The notes under the pieces: generated by a model
Told to the model about the DNA's origin: nothing
Databases searched by the model: none
Seen by the model: the letters and a program-made list of their open reading frames with translations, nothing else
Position numbers and translations under genes: made by a program
DNA from: Bacteroidia bacterium
GTDB taxonomy: Bacteria > Bacteroidota > Bacteroidia > NS11-12g > UBA9320
DNA length: 64,000 bases
Reading direction: 5' to 3'
Assembly: GCA_017640445.1 (NCBI GenBank)
Contig: JAEPQQ010000007.1
Coordinates: forward strand, 1 to 64,000
In this document: piece after piece, positions 9,932 through 19,703 of the stretch
Position numbering within the stretch: the first letter of the stretch is position 1
Layout: every line of letters starts with the position of its first letter

Positions 9932-10309
9932 TTAAATAGTTATTCGTAAAACTTCGGAAAGCTTGACACCTCCAACAACGAAAAGCAATCCTACAATATT
10001 GCTAATAAATAGGTAAAGAAAGAAAGAGGTAAACGCGCCTTGGTTAATCAGCTTAACACCGTCGAGGCCAAAACTCGAAAAGGTTGTAAACCCACCGAGA
10101 AAGCCCACTACAAAAAGTGCGTTTAATGCATGGTTTTTTGCTAATGCCTGCCAGGTTAAACCGATAAGGAAGCAGCCAATCAAGTTTACCGTAAGTGTAG
10201 CCCAGGGAAACTCAACTTCTTTAATCGAATCCGGCATAAGTTTGGCAACTCCGTATCGGGCACCAGCGCCCAATCCGCCGCCTAACATCACCAACAAAAA
10301 GTTATTCAT
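9932..10309 (-). CDS. crcB: Fluoride efflux transporter CrcB/Fluc
   Basis: MNNFLLVMLGGGLGAGARYGV...TLTVNLIGCFLIG...GFLGGFTTFSSFGLD; start set at 10309 (ORF opens at 10351). Confidence 0.93.
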   Translation of the reverse strand: MNNFLLVMLGGGLGAGARYGVAKLMPDSIKEVEFPWATLTVNLIGCFLIGLTWQALAKNHALNALFVVGFLGGFTTFSSFGLDGVKLINQGAFTSFFLYLFISNIVGLLFVVGGVKLSEVLRITI

Positions 10310-11120
10310 AAAACGTGTATTCGTGCCACATTTCCCGTTCAAGGGATTCAAACTTATTAAAGTAATGGGTAAGCTTTAATAAGCCGGTTTTGTCATAGTA
10401 AAACTGAGCTGCAATCTTGTCTAGTTCACTTTGCGTGCGTATTACCTGGTCTTTGTCGTTATACTGAAGCTTCGTAATGTTGTCGTTGTCGTAGCCCAGA
10501 AAGTAGATGAACTCTTCCCTTACGAGCCTACCCTTTTCGTCGTATTTGTTTTTAAGACTGTTTACAGGTCTGCTTTTGTCAATGTCGATAGTCTCCGAAC
10601 TCTTAAGCTTGTTGTTTATATAGGTATATCGCGTAAGGGTATGGGTTGTGTCCTCCTTGGCGATGTTGGTTGTTTTCATGGAATCTGCAAGCTTGTCATT
10701 GCCATAATATTCATTCGTGATTTCAACAACCATAAACGGATCGTATATGGTGTTTCGTTCACGGGTTACACGTCCAAACGAATCCACTTCCATTTCCACC
10801 TTGTTCATAAGCACATCGTTCTGAAGCGTTTCCATTCCAATCAAATGATTGTTTTCATTGTATTGGTATCGCAGTTCATTTTTTACGTTCCACCCCTGAC
10901 AATTGTAGTCGGTTAACACATAGGTAGGTTGTCCATACTCATTAATTTTTTTTATCGAAAACAGGCAGGTGTCTGTTTCGTGGGTAAACCCTACCATATG
11001 TACGCGGGAGCGTATCTCCTTAATTTTGTTTGTTCGGTACAGGGTGGAATCGGGTATTTGTCCATACGAAATACTAACACCCATAAACCATAAAATAGCG
11101 ATCGTAAATACTTGTCTCAT
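10302..11120 (-). CDS. Secreted YD/RHS-repeat-like protein
   Basis: Signal peptide; repeated Y-x-Y/DxxGR motifs (NEYGQPTYV, DSFGRVTRE, KYDEKGRLVREEFIY, YYDKTGLLKLTHY). Confidence 0.5.
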   Translation of the reverse strand: MRQVFTIAILWFMGVSISYGQIPDSTLYRTNKIKEIRSRVHMVGFTHETDTCLFSIKKINEYGQPTYVLTDYNCQGWNVKNELRYQYNENNHLIGMETLQNDVLMNKVEMEVDSFGRVTRERNTIYDPFMVVEITNEYYGNDKLADSMKTTNIAKEDTTHTLTRYTYINNKLKSSETIDIDKSRPVNSLKNKYDEKGRLVREEFIYFLGYDNDNITKLQYNDKDQVIRTQSELDKIAAQFYYDKTGLLKLTHYFNKFESLEREMWHEYTFYE

Positions 11121-11121
11121 G

Positions 11122-12138
11122 TTATTTCTCCATTCGTGCGTAAGGAACTATGTCCTGATCCGCAAATTGTTGTTCCTTAAAACGGAAATAGGCTGTTTGA
11201 GCAATCATTGCTGCATTGTCGGTACAGTATTCCAGGGCGGGTACAAAAACTTTCCAGCCACGTGCGTGAGCAAGTTCCTGAAACCGCATTCTCAAATAAC
11301 TATTCGCTGAAACGCCACCAGCCAATGCTATTTCCTGAATTCCTGTCTGGTCGACAGCCTTTTTCAGTTTTCTCATCAAATAAGACACAATGGTATGTTG
11401 TATTGATGCACAGATATCATTCAAATTTTGTTCCACAAACTCAGGATTGGAAGAACGCTGGTCGCGGATGAAGTACAAAACCGCTGTTTTGAGCCCTGAA
11501 AAGCTAAAATCCAATTCTCCCACCCTTGAGTCGGGAAACTGAAATTTATGTGGGTCTCCAGTAGACGCTAGTTTGTCTAAAACCGGACCACCCGGATAGG
11601 GCAGCCCCAGCATTTTTGCCGTTTTGTCAAATGCTTCTCCAGCGGCATCGTCTCGCGTTTTTCCGAGTATTTCAAAGTCGGAAGGAGAATTTACCTTGAC
11701 GATCTGTGTATGACCACCACTCACCAGAAGACTCAGAAATGGGAAGCCAGGCTCGTTGTTGCCAATGAAATGGGCTAAAACGTGGGCGTCGAGATGGTTA
11801 ACGGCAATCAGGGGAATGTTGAGTCCGAGGGCCATGGATTTTGCAAAACTGGCTCCAACCATCAGCGAACCCAATAACCCTGGTCCTTGTGTAAAGGCAA
11901 TCCCAGACAATTGCTGTTTTGTAATACCTGCCTGTTTGAGAGCGGCATCCACAACCGGTACAATATGTTGCTGGTGCGCTCGAGACGCAAGCTCGGGAAC
12001 CACACCACCATACTGCTCATGAATTTCCTGACTGGCAACCACATTGGAACGCATTTTGCCATTGTGAATTACGGCGGCAGCAGTGTCGTCACATGAAGAT
12101 TCTATGGCCAAAAGGGTAATGTCTTGTTTTGAAAGCAC
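11122..12138 (-). CDS. tsaD: tRNA N6-adenosine threonylcarbamoyltransferase TsaD (GTG start)
   Basis: ITLLAIESSCDDTAAAV, HLDAHVLAHF, LVSGGHTQIV, ALAGGVSANSYLR. Confidence 0.97.
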   Translation of the reverse strand: MLSKQDITLLAIESSCDDTAAAVIHNGKMRSNVVASQEIHEQYGGVVPELASRAHQQHIVPVVDAALKQAGITKQQLSGIAFTQGPGLLGSLMVGASFAKSMALGLNIPLIAVNHLDAHVLAHFIGNNEPGFPFLSLLVSGGHTQIVKVNSPSDFEILGKTRDDAAGEAFDKTAKMLGLPYPGGPVLDKLASTGDPHKFQFPDSRVGELDFSFSGLKTAVLYFIRDQRSSNPEFVEQNLNDICASIQHTIVSYLMRKLKKAVDQTGIQEIALAGGVSANSYLRMRFQELAHARGWKVFVPALEYCTDNAAMIAQTAYFRFKEQQFADQDIVPYARMEK

Positions 12139-12189
12139 TTGAACTTAGAATTTGTACGTTTTGAGAGGAGTTTCGCTAATTTCGAACAG

Positions 12190-15100
12190 TTGAAAAAAGT
12201 TTTTTCAAAGATAGCAAAAATAGGACTGAGAGTGGTGTTGATCATTCTGGCTCTGTCAATGATTTGCTCGGTTTTAATCAGCCTGCCTGGTGTCCAGTCA
12301 TGGGCGGTTGATAAAATTACAGTATCGCTATCCGAACAGCTGAAATCTGAGGTCAGCGTGGAATCCGTTGACATCTCCTGGTCGGGAAAGGCCAGGTTGA
12401 ACGAAGTGCTGATCAAAGATATTCATCACGATACGCTTTTTTATATTGAGAAAATATCGGTGAAACTTCTCGCTTTGGATCGAAAAGACCAGAATGCCAT
12501 GCTGGGTGAGGCCGTTTTGGACAAACCACTGGTCAATTTCAGGCAGCGCCAGGAAGACAGCCAGATGAACTACCAATATTTTATCGATGCAACACAGGGA
12601 GATGGTGGCGGCGGGGTTTGGACCATTTTGTTTAAAAACCTGAAAATAAACGACGGAACATTTCGGTATCACATCGATGGACACGATCCGCCATCAGACC
12701 GATTGTTCGATGAGAACGACTTTGCATTCAACCACATCGACTGCGAATTGAAAGACTTCGAGTTGGTTGGGGACTCAATGAATTTCAAGGTCAAAAACCT
12801 GAAAACCATAGAAAAAAACGGATTGGAATTGACTCGTTTTGTGTGCAAGGCTAAGGTGCATCGCTCCGGAATGGAGTACAAAGAGCTTTTGCTAAAAACG
12901 AAAGACTCACGCATAGAAGACTATATTTCGTTTGATTACCCACACTACCAAAGCTTCAGCCATTTTATTGATAGTGTTTATTTGACAGCCAATTTGGTCA
13001 ACTCACAGATTGCCGCATCTGACCTAACCTATTTTTCGACGAACCTTAAACCCTATGAAGATGACGTTGTTCAACTGAGTGGAGAAGCCAAAGGTTATGT
13101 AAGTAACTTCAAGGTTCGGAAGTTCGAGCTTATTACCGGCCAGTCAAGTAACATCAAGGGACACATCCACTTAACGGGTCTTCCGGATTGGCGAACATCC
13201 TTCATCGACTTAAAAATTGCATCGCTTACCTCAACGGTTTCTGATATTAAAGACGTGATGAAGCTCGATTTGCAAGATCGATTGTTGAAGTTTAACCGAT
13301 TTAATTTTCGCGGTCACCTTACCGGGTTTTATACGGATTTTGCAGCCGACGGAGTGCTGAACTCTGACCTGGGTAAGATTACCTCGCGCATCAACTTTAA
13401 ACTGCCAAAGGGAAAAGATGCCGATTATACCGGTAAGCTTGTTGCTGAAGATTTCGAAATTGGGCAGTTTTTAGGGAACGACCAACTTGGTCAAACCTCT
13501 TTCACGTTTGACCTCGACGAGGGACACGGTCTCACCTTTGAGAAGTTAAGAACACGGTTTTCGAGCCACGTCGACTATCTGGATTACAATGGAGTTCGAT
13601 TGAGTGACATTAACGCCAGTGGCTTGTACACCGATCAGCATTTCGAAGGCAAGGCAGGATTGAAGGATGACGAGTTGGACTTTACCTTTAATGGTGATAT
13701 CGATTTTAAGCCCAGTCTGCCCCGGTTCGACTTTGAGGCAGACATCCATCATGTTGATCTGAAGGCCTTAAGGATAGATACGGCACAGACTACGTTATCT
13801 GCCAAGCTCGATATTGAAATGACGGGAAATGATCCGGATAACATAACTGGTTATGCCAACCTTTATAACATTCAGGCCAATCGAAGAGACCAGCGCCTGG
13901 ATATGGATTCGCTCAAGGTAAAAAGCGAAATTGAGGCAGATTTCAGAACCATATCTGTGCAGTCGGATTACATGACGGGTGATGTTAAAGGGCAATTTAG
14001 CCTAAATCAGCTGAACGTAATTTACAAGGACTTCCTTCATACATTGTTTCCCGATTTCTATGACAGCGTAGCGTTGAAGGAAACCATAAAGGCCACTGCA
14101 AATTTCCAGATTACGGAGAACGAGTTAATCTCTTATTGGACGCCTTACGACCTGGCTCTGGGAAATGGGAAACTGCGGCTGGATTATGATACGAAAGAAG
14201 AAAGTCTTGAAGCATTTGGCCAATTCGATCAGGTACGGTACGAGAATTATATTGGAACTGATTATAATTTGGCCGTACGCAAACGACCTCATCAGTTATT
14301 AAACCTCAGTTCAACGGTTTCCAGAGTCTTAATGGAGGAAGAAGAATTGACCAAAGATGTGGTGCTCAATGCCAGTATTTTACCTCATTATGTTGAGTTT
14401 TTACTAGACTTTGCTGATACTTCTGAGGTTGTGGCCCTGCATTCATATGGTGCTCTGGAGTTTTCTACTGATTCCATACGAATATCTATGGAAGAATCAA
14501 CCCTTTACCTGGAAAAATTACCCTGGACCATTAGCAACAATAACGCTGCCTTGTATACCAATGGCGAGTTAACCGTTGATCAGTTTGAACTAAGTAATGG
14601 AGACCAGAAGTTGTTGATTAAGGGAAAGGCATCCGATAGAAAAGGAGATAAGCTGGTGGTGAATACGCAGGCCCTTGATCTGGCCAGCTTCAATCCTTTA
14701 TTGGCGCCATTTGATGTGCAGTTAGGTGGAGTGTCTGAAGACTCGATAAGCATCTACCAATTGTTGCACCGGCCAATTGTTCATGGAAACCTCGACATCC
14801 AAAACCTGGCTATAAATGGAGATACCTTAGGGCATTTTAAGATTAAGACAAAGTCGGATAAAAACCCATTGATTCTTCAGGTTCAGGCCAAAGTGACGAA
14901 TGGTTTATTCAGAAATGTGCGCGCCAGCGGAAAGCTCGATCTCACAACAGAGAACGGCAAGATCAATATGAACGTTTACGCCGAGAATGCATCCATCCGC
15001 CCGATGGAAGCATGGTTTAAGGGTGTGGCGTCGGAATTTGACGGCGTGCTCAACGGCCAAGTCCAGGTTTACGGTACGTTCGAAGAGCCTAAGTTTAAGG

Positions 15101-16578
15101 GAGATCTGTTTGCCAGGAACATTAGTCTGGTTGTTGACTACCTGAACACAAAATACCTCATCAACGATCGTATAGGTATTTCGAACAAGACCATTGACTT
15201 TAAACGACTTAAGGTTCAGGATGTGCGAGGTGACAGTGCGTTTGTCCGAGGGCAAATCAAGCATGATTTCTTTCAGGATATGGTGTTTAACATTGCTATT
15301 GAAGAGGCCAAAAACATGATGGTGCTAAATACAACCAAGGAGCATAATGAGGTCTTCTACGGAACGGGTTATGCTACCGGAAGTGCCAGTTTTAAAGGGC
15401 CGATCAACGATATGGTAATCGACATCAGAGGGAGAACGGACAGGGGGTCACAACTTACTATTCCGGTTTATGACGAAACGGATAACCAATTGGTTGAGTA
15501 CATACGTTTCGCTCAACACAACCAGGATACGACTGAAAAGCCAATTGTTCGGATTTCCGAAGATCAGAAGATGACCATGAGATTTGATTTTGACCTGACT
15601 GAAGATGCTGAGTTCGTTCTGTTGTTTGATGAGGTATTGGATGATAAGATAAGTGGCCGTGGGTCGGGTAACATTAAAATGGAGTATGCTACGGGCGAGG
15701 ATTTCTTTATGTATGGAGTGTTTACCATTAAGGAAGGAATTTATCCTTTTTCATCTCCAACCCTGGTAAGTGAGAAGTTCGACCTGCGAGAGGGTGGTCA
15801 GGTTATATGGAACGGAGATCCATACAATGCCAAGATCAACTTACAGGCGGCCGTTGCACGAAATCGGGCCAACCCGTCTGACTTATTGGGTTCGTTAAGT
15901 GGAGTGTCGGAAGAATACAACACCAATATCGACATGGACGTAATCCTGAATCTTAAAGGTGATTTATTTAATCCTGATATATCCTTTGATTGGGAGTTCC
16001 CCGAGTCGGGTTCCATTACCAGGTTTACTGAGTTCAATACAATGGTAAAACGAGTGGAGGCCGACCCTGATGAGTTGAACCGACAGGTGTTTTCACTACT
16101 TACGTTTGGTTCGTTTACCCCGCCGTCGCAGTTTGGGATTGGCAGAGGTGCACCGGGTGATTATCGGGATATTGTTAGTTCGAGTGTCGGAACCTTTCTT
16201 TCAAACCAGGTAAATAACTGGATATCGGCATACGATAAGAACTGGGAAATTGGTGTAGATTATTCCACCCGAACGGGTATTACCGAGCAGGAGCAGGCAG
16301 AGCTCATTCTTTCTGCGAGAAGAAAACTTCTCGATGAGCGATTGGAGCTGGCAGCGAACTTTAATACCAATGCCTATAACGGTAAAAACCCGTACAACGT
16401 GGATCTGGTGTACAAGCTAAAACGCGATGGTTCGTTAAAAGTTAAGGCATACCACAAGCTGGCCAATGACCCAACGTTAGGAGGTACATCCAACGTCACC
16501 ACATCGGGTGTTGGTCTTTACTTTAGGAAACAGTTTGATCGAATTCGACTGAGAAAAAAGAAAATCAAGCCGGAATAG
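12190..16578 (+). CDS. tamB: Translocation and assembly module TamB-like protein (DUF490 C-terminus)
   Basis: ~1460 aa, N-terminal membrane anchor, long beta-rich region, C-terminal DUF490-like region; divergent from tsaD. TTG at 12190 preferred (MKKVFSKIAKIGLRVVLIILAL); ORF extends to TTG at 12139. Confidence 0.85.
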   Translation: MKKVFSKIAKIGLRVVLIILALSMICSVLISLPGVQSWAVDKITVSLSEQLKSEVSVESVDISWSGKARLNEVLIKDIHHDTLFYIEKISVKLLALDRKDQNAMLGEAVLDKPLVNFRQRQEDSQMNYQYFIDATQGDGGGGVWTILFKNLKINDGTFRYHIDGHDPPSDRLFDENDFAFNHIDCELKDFELVGDSMNFKVKNLKTIEKNGLELTRFVCKAKVHRSGMEYKELLLKTKDSRIEDYISFDYPHYQSFSHFIDSVYLTANLVNSQIAASDLTYFSTNLKPYEDDVVQLSGEAKGYVSNFKVRKFELITGQSSNIKGHIHLTGLPDWRTSFIDLKIASLTSTVSDIKDVMKLDLQDRLLKFNRFNFRGHLTGFYTDFAADGVLNSDLGKITSRINFKLPKGKDADYTGKLVAEDFEIGQFLGNDQLGQTSFTFDLDEGHGLTFEKLRTRFSSHVDYLDYNGVRLSDINASGLYTDQHFEGKAGLKDDELDFTFNGDIDFKPSLPRFDFEADIHHVDLKALRIDTAQTTLSAKLDIEMTGNDPDNITGYANLYNIQANRRDQRLDMDSLKVKSEIEADFRTISVQSDYMTGDVKGQFSLNQLNVIYKDFLHTLFPDFYDSVALKETIKATANFQITENELISYWTPYDLALGNGKLRLDYDTKEESLEAFGQFDQVRYENYIGTDYNLAVRKRPHQLLNLSSTVSRVLMEEEELTKDVVLNASILPHYVEFLLDFADTSEVVALHSYGALEFSTDSIRISMEESTLYLEKLPWTISNNNAALYTNGELTVDQFELSNGDQKLLIKGKASDRKGDKLVVNTQALDLASFNPLLAPFDVQLGGVSEDSISIYQLLHRPIVHGNLDIQNLAINGDTLGHFKIKTKSDKNPLILQVQAKVTNGLFRNVRASGKLDLTTENGKINMNVYAENASIRPMEAWFKGVASEFDGVLNGQVQVYGTFEEPKFKGDLFARNISLVVDYLNTKYLINDRIGISNKTIDFKRLKVQDVRGDSAFVRGQIKHDFFQDMVFNIAIEEAKNMMVLNTTKEHNEVFYGTGYATGSASFKGPINDMVIDIRGRTDRGSQLTIPVYDETDNQLVEYIRFAQHNQDTTEKPIVRISEDQKMTMRFDFDLTEDAEFVLLFDEVLDDKISGRGSGNIKMEYATGEDFFMYGVFTIKEGIYPFSSPTLVSEKFDLREGGQVIWNGDPYNAKINLQAAVARNRANPSDLLGSLSGVSEEYNTNIDMDVILNLKGDLFNPDISFDWEFPESGSITRFTEFNTMVKRVEADPDELNRQVFSLLTFGSFTPPSQFGIGRGAPGDYRDIVSSSVGTFLSNQVNNWISAYDKNWEIGVDYSTRTGITEQEQAELILSARRKLLDERLELAANFNTNAYNGKNPYNVDLVYKLKRDGSLKVKAYHKLANDPTLGGTSNVTTSGVGLYFRKQFDRIRLRKKKIKPE

Positions 16579-16950
16579 CTAGTCTCTGAGGGCCCCTGCG
16601 GCTAACAGACCCCACCCCACGATAAAGGCCAGGCCTCCCAGGGGCGTAATCATACCAAAACGTGTTATTTGAGTTCCTACCAGTAAGTACAAAGAGCCTG
16701 AAAACAACAGGATGCCCGCTGTAAACAGGTAGCCCGCATACTTCAGGAGATTGGACTTTATGCGATCTGCCAGAATACCAACAAACAGAAGAGCAAATGC
16801 ATGATACAGCTGATATCGTACGGCAGTTTCAAAAACATCGGCCCTTTGGGTTTTAGTAAGAAATTCTTCCAGCCCGTGTGCACCAAAGGCGCCCAGCGCA
16901 ACCCCAAGGGCGGCGAATATGGCTCCAAAGAGAATAAACCGTTTGTTCAT
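16579..16950 (-). CDS. DUF423 family inner membrane protein
   Basis: 123 aa; GALGVALGAFGAHGLE-type N-terminus, FETAVRYQLYHAFALL. Confidence 0.85.
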   Translation of the reverse strand: MNKRFILFGAIFAALGVALGAFGAHGLEEFLTKTQRADVFETAVRYQLYHAFALLFVGILADRIKSNLLKYAGYLFTAGILLFSGSLYLLVGTQITRFGMITPLGGLAFIVGWGLLAAGALRD

Positions 16951-17462
16951 TATCGTTGCCGGGGCTTTTTGTAAATAGGTACTGTGCTACAAGGTTCACC
17001 GAACATGATGCTTTTAACAACGGGTGAAAGTTTGTTGGTGATTTCCACATATGAACCGATTGGAACATCGAACTTGCTACACCCTTTTATTACCACCATT
17101 CTGTCGCGATATTCTTCCACATCGATGGCATTGAGTTTGTCGTGAATAATGCGTTGCTGAAGCTCTGTTTTGGAGCCAAAGAAAACCTGTCCGGCAATTC
17201 CCGAAAGTTTATTGGCCACTAACATGTAGGCCCAGGTTGGTACAATGGCGTCGGCCGTACAGAATAAGGCAACGTGTTTGCCAGCATATTGCTGCCAGTC
17301 GTTTTCCTTGATAAAACCACGAAAGTCTTTTTCCTTAAGAATTAGACCATGGAACAGGTGATCTTTCATGTCGAACTCCACCACTTCGGTTTCGTCGTAG
17401 AATTCTTCAAGGTTAAATGTAATTAACCCGCTTTTGGCAACCTTATTTACAATTTCCTCCAT
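16950..17462 (-). CDS. DUF2480 family protein
   Basis: 170 aa; EEIVNKVAKSGLITFNLEEFY... IVPTWAYMLVANKL ... KGCSKFDVPIGSYVEI. Confidence 0.8.
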   Translation of the reverse strand: MEEIVNKVAKSGLITFNLEEFYDETEVVEFDMKDHLFHGLILKEKDFRGFIKENDWQQYAGKHVALFCTADAIVPTWAYMLVANKLSGIAGQVFFGSKTELQQRIIHDKLNAIDVEEYRDRMVVIKGCSKFDVPIGSYVEITNKLSPVVKSIMFGEPCSTVPIYKKPRQR

Positions 17463-18889
17463 TAATCTACCCGACTGATTTTTAATGCATTTGTTCTTGA
17501 CTTTGACAAGATAGGCATACTTGCTGTATGAACGGCAAGGTCGCCTACTTTAATTAACTTCTTTTCTTTCAGAATGTTCAGTACATCCGTCATCGTTTGA
17601 TCGGTACTGTCCATTTTGTCATAGTAAAACACCTGTACGTTCCAAACCAGGTTTAGTAAGCGAAAGATGGTTTTATTACTGGTGAAAATAAAGATGGCGC
17701 ATTTCGGACGGTAACTGGCTATCTTAAACGCGGTATACCCTGATTGGGTCAGGGATATAATGGCCTGTGCCGAGATTTGGTCACTGATTTGAACGGCCGC
17801 ATAACAAATCTGGTCAGATAAAAAGGTGGGAGATGATTTAGAAGGCTTTTTGCCTTTGAGGTAGATGTCCCATCCATTTTCAGTGCTTCCAACAATACGT
17901 CGTACGGCACCTACCGCTTCAAGCGGGTACTTGCCCACAGAAGTCTCTGCACTGAGCATTACAGCGTCGGCACCGTCCATCACGGCATTGGCAACATCAC
18001 TGGCTTCGGCTCGGGTTGGTCGGGCGTTGTTAATCATACTCTCCATCATCTGTGTTGCAATGATCACAGGTTTTGAAAAGTTGATACATCGTTCCACAAT
18101 CTTTTTCTGAAGCATCGGAACCTGTTCCAAAGGAAGCTCAACACCAAGGTCTCCCCGGGCCACCATAATGGCATCGGATTTTTTAACGATCGACTTAATG
18201 TATCGTATGGCTTCGGGTTTCTCTATTTTGGCAACAACACGAGCTGTTCCACCCATTTCACTAATACGCTCTTTTAGTTCGGTTACATCCGACCCTCTTC
18301 TAACGAATGAAAGACCAATCCAGTCAAATTGATTTCCCACGGCAAACTTCAGGTCCTTCAGGTCTTTTTCGGTTAGACTTGGTAGACTTATGTTTGTGTT
18401 GGGCAGGTTGAAGCCCTTTTTAGATGATAAAGGACCACCGTGAATGACCCGGGTCTTAAAGGTCTTGTCGTCAATTTTTTCGGTAACCGTTAAGGTTAGG
18501 TTTCCGTCGTCGATCAGAATTGAGTCGTCTATTTCAACGTCGGTGGGTAGGGCGGGATAGTTCACGTATACCCTGGAAGCATTTCCAATACACGCTTCAG
18601 TAGTAATGATCACGTCGCTACCATCCACAAGTTCGGTACCTTCTTCTACTTCTCCAAGTCTTAGTTTAGGGCCCTGCAGGTCGCCTAACAGCGATATGTT
18701 AAGACCTAGTTCGCGGTTAATTTCCTTAATGTTATGAACAATGTTAAGGTGTTGCTCATGCGTTCCATGGGAGAAGTTGATTCTACAAACGTCCATGCCT
18801 GCATGAACCATGTTCCGTAACGTGTCCAGATCGGAAGTAGCCGGACCAATAGTGGCAATGATTTTCGTTTTGTTATGGCGTATATTCAT
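17462..18889 (-). CDS. pyk: Pyruvate kinase
   Basis: 475 aa; TKIIATIGPATSD, INFSHGTHEQH, IMVARGDLGVELPLEQVPMLQK, MDGADAVMLSAETSVGKYP. Confidence 0.97.
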   Translation of the reverse strand: MNIRHNKTKIIATIGPATSDLDTLRNMVHAGMDVCRINFSHGTHEQHLNIVHNIKEINRELGLNISLLGDLQGPKLRLGEVEEGTELVDGSDVIITTEACIGNASRVYVNYPALPTDVEIDDSILIDDGNLTLTVTEKIDDKTFKTRVIHGGPLSSKKGFNLPNTNISLPSLTEKDLKDLKFAVGNQFDWIGLSFVRRGSDVTELKERISEMGGTARVVAKIEKPEAIRYIKSIVKKSDAIMVARGDLGVELPLEQVPMLQKKIVERCINFSKPVIIATQMMESMINNARPTRAEASDVANAVMDGADAVMLSAETSVGKYPLEAVGAVRRIVGSTENGWDIYLKGKKPSKSSPTFLSDQICYAAVQISDQISAQAIISLTQSGYTAFKIASYRPKCAIFIFTSNKTIFRLLNLVWNVQVFYYDKMDSTDQTMTDVLNILKEKKLIKVGDLAVHTASMPILSKSRTNALKISRVD

Positions 18890-18937
18890 AAAAGAGCCTT
18901 AAGGCATTTTATTTAGGGCAATTTGCAAAGGTCAACA

Positions 18938-19351
18938 TTACGCGTGTAATAATTGCTGCGATTCTGGTTTAATCATGTTTGTCTCGACTTCAAAACAAAA
19001 GTTGACAAAACTAGTTTTAGAAATATTATCCAAACTTAGCTGAAAGGTTAAATATTGGTTGATTTCCACAAGGAATATATCCACGTTCTTTAATTCAGGT
19101 ACCAAATAAGAATCGGTGCCTTTGTTACGGACTAGTATAAAGGTGGATTCGGATTCAGGATCGGTGTAACTATAGCGCGGCCAGTAGTGTGTGTTCTGGT
19201 CGGTTGTCAGTTCCAGGTCGGGCTCTCGTTCAAGTGGAATATGCAGGTGTTCAACCAGTGTCCAGGCGATCTGGGCAAAAGGTTTAGGGCTCAAGAGTGC
19301 GAATACCTGACTGGGGTAGATCTTTGGGTCTCGTAAAATGTGCCTTTTCAC
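18938..19351 (-). CDS. IPExxxVDY family protein (motif present as VPELKNVDI)
   Basis: 137 aa; YLVPELKNVDIFLVEI; located between pyk and acpP as in many Bacteroidota. Confidence 0.8.
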   Translation of the reverse strand: MKRHILRDPKIYPSQVFALLSPKPFAQIAWTLVEHLHIPLEREPDLELTTDQNTHYWPRYSYTDPESESTFILVRNKGTDSYLVPELKNVDIFLVEINQYLTFQLSLDNISKTSFVNFCFEVETNMIKPESQQLLHA

Positions 19352-19397
19352 CTATTGTGTTAATCTATCGTCAAAATTACGTACCGAAACTTTTTAC

Positions 19398-19428
19398 TTG
19401 TGTTTTTTCATGAAAAAAATGTTCTTTG
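19398..19428 (+). promoter_or_regulatory. Putative promoter for acpP (TTG ... GTTCTTTG)
   Basis: TTG-N20-GTTCTTTG upstream of acpP, close to Bacteroidota consensus. Confidence 0.35.
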
Positions 19429-19457
19429 CACCCTTAACGACTTAAAAAGTAAAAACA

Positions 19458-19694
19458 ATGTCAGAAATCGCATCAAAAGTAACAAACATCATCGTTGACA
19501 AACTTGGTGTTGAACAATCAGAAGTTACATTAGAGGCTAGTTTTACAAACGATCTAGGCGCTGATTCTTTGGACACCGTTGAGTTGATCATGGAGTTCGA
19601 AAAAGAATTCAACATTGCCATCCCAGATGAGCAGGCAGAGAAAATTGGAACGGTAGGAGAGGCTGTTTCGTACATCGAAGAACACACAAAGTAA
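19458..19694 (+). CDS. acpP: Acyl carrier protein
   Basis: 78 aa with [21 protein letters not shown] phosphopantetheine site. Confidence 0.97.
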   Translation: MSEIASKVTNIIVDKLGVEQSEVTLEASFTNDLGADSLDTVELIMEFEKEFNIAIPDEQAEKIGTVGEAVSYIEEHTK

Positions 19695-19703
19695 TTTTTA
19701 GTC

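Noticed and set aside
10431-11310. Antisense ORFs of 161 and 113 aa opposite the YD-repeat-like gene and tsaD
   Set aside because: Low-complexity hydrophobic translations caused by antisense of a Lys/Asn/Glu-rich coding strand; main-strand genes are convincing.
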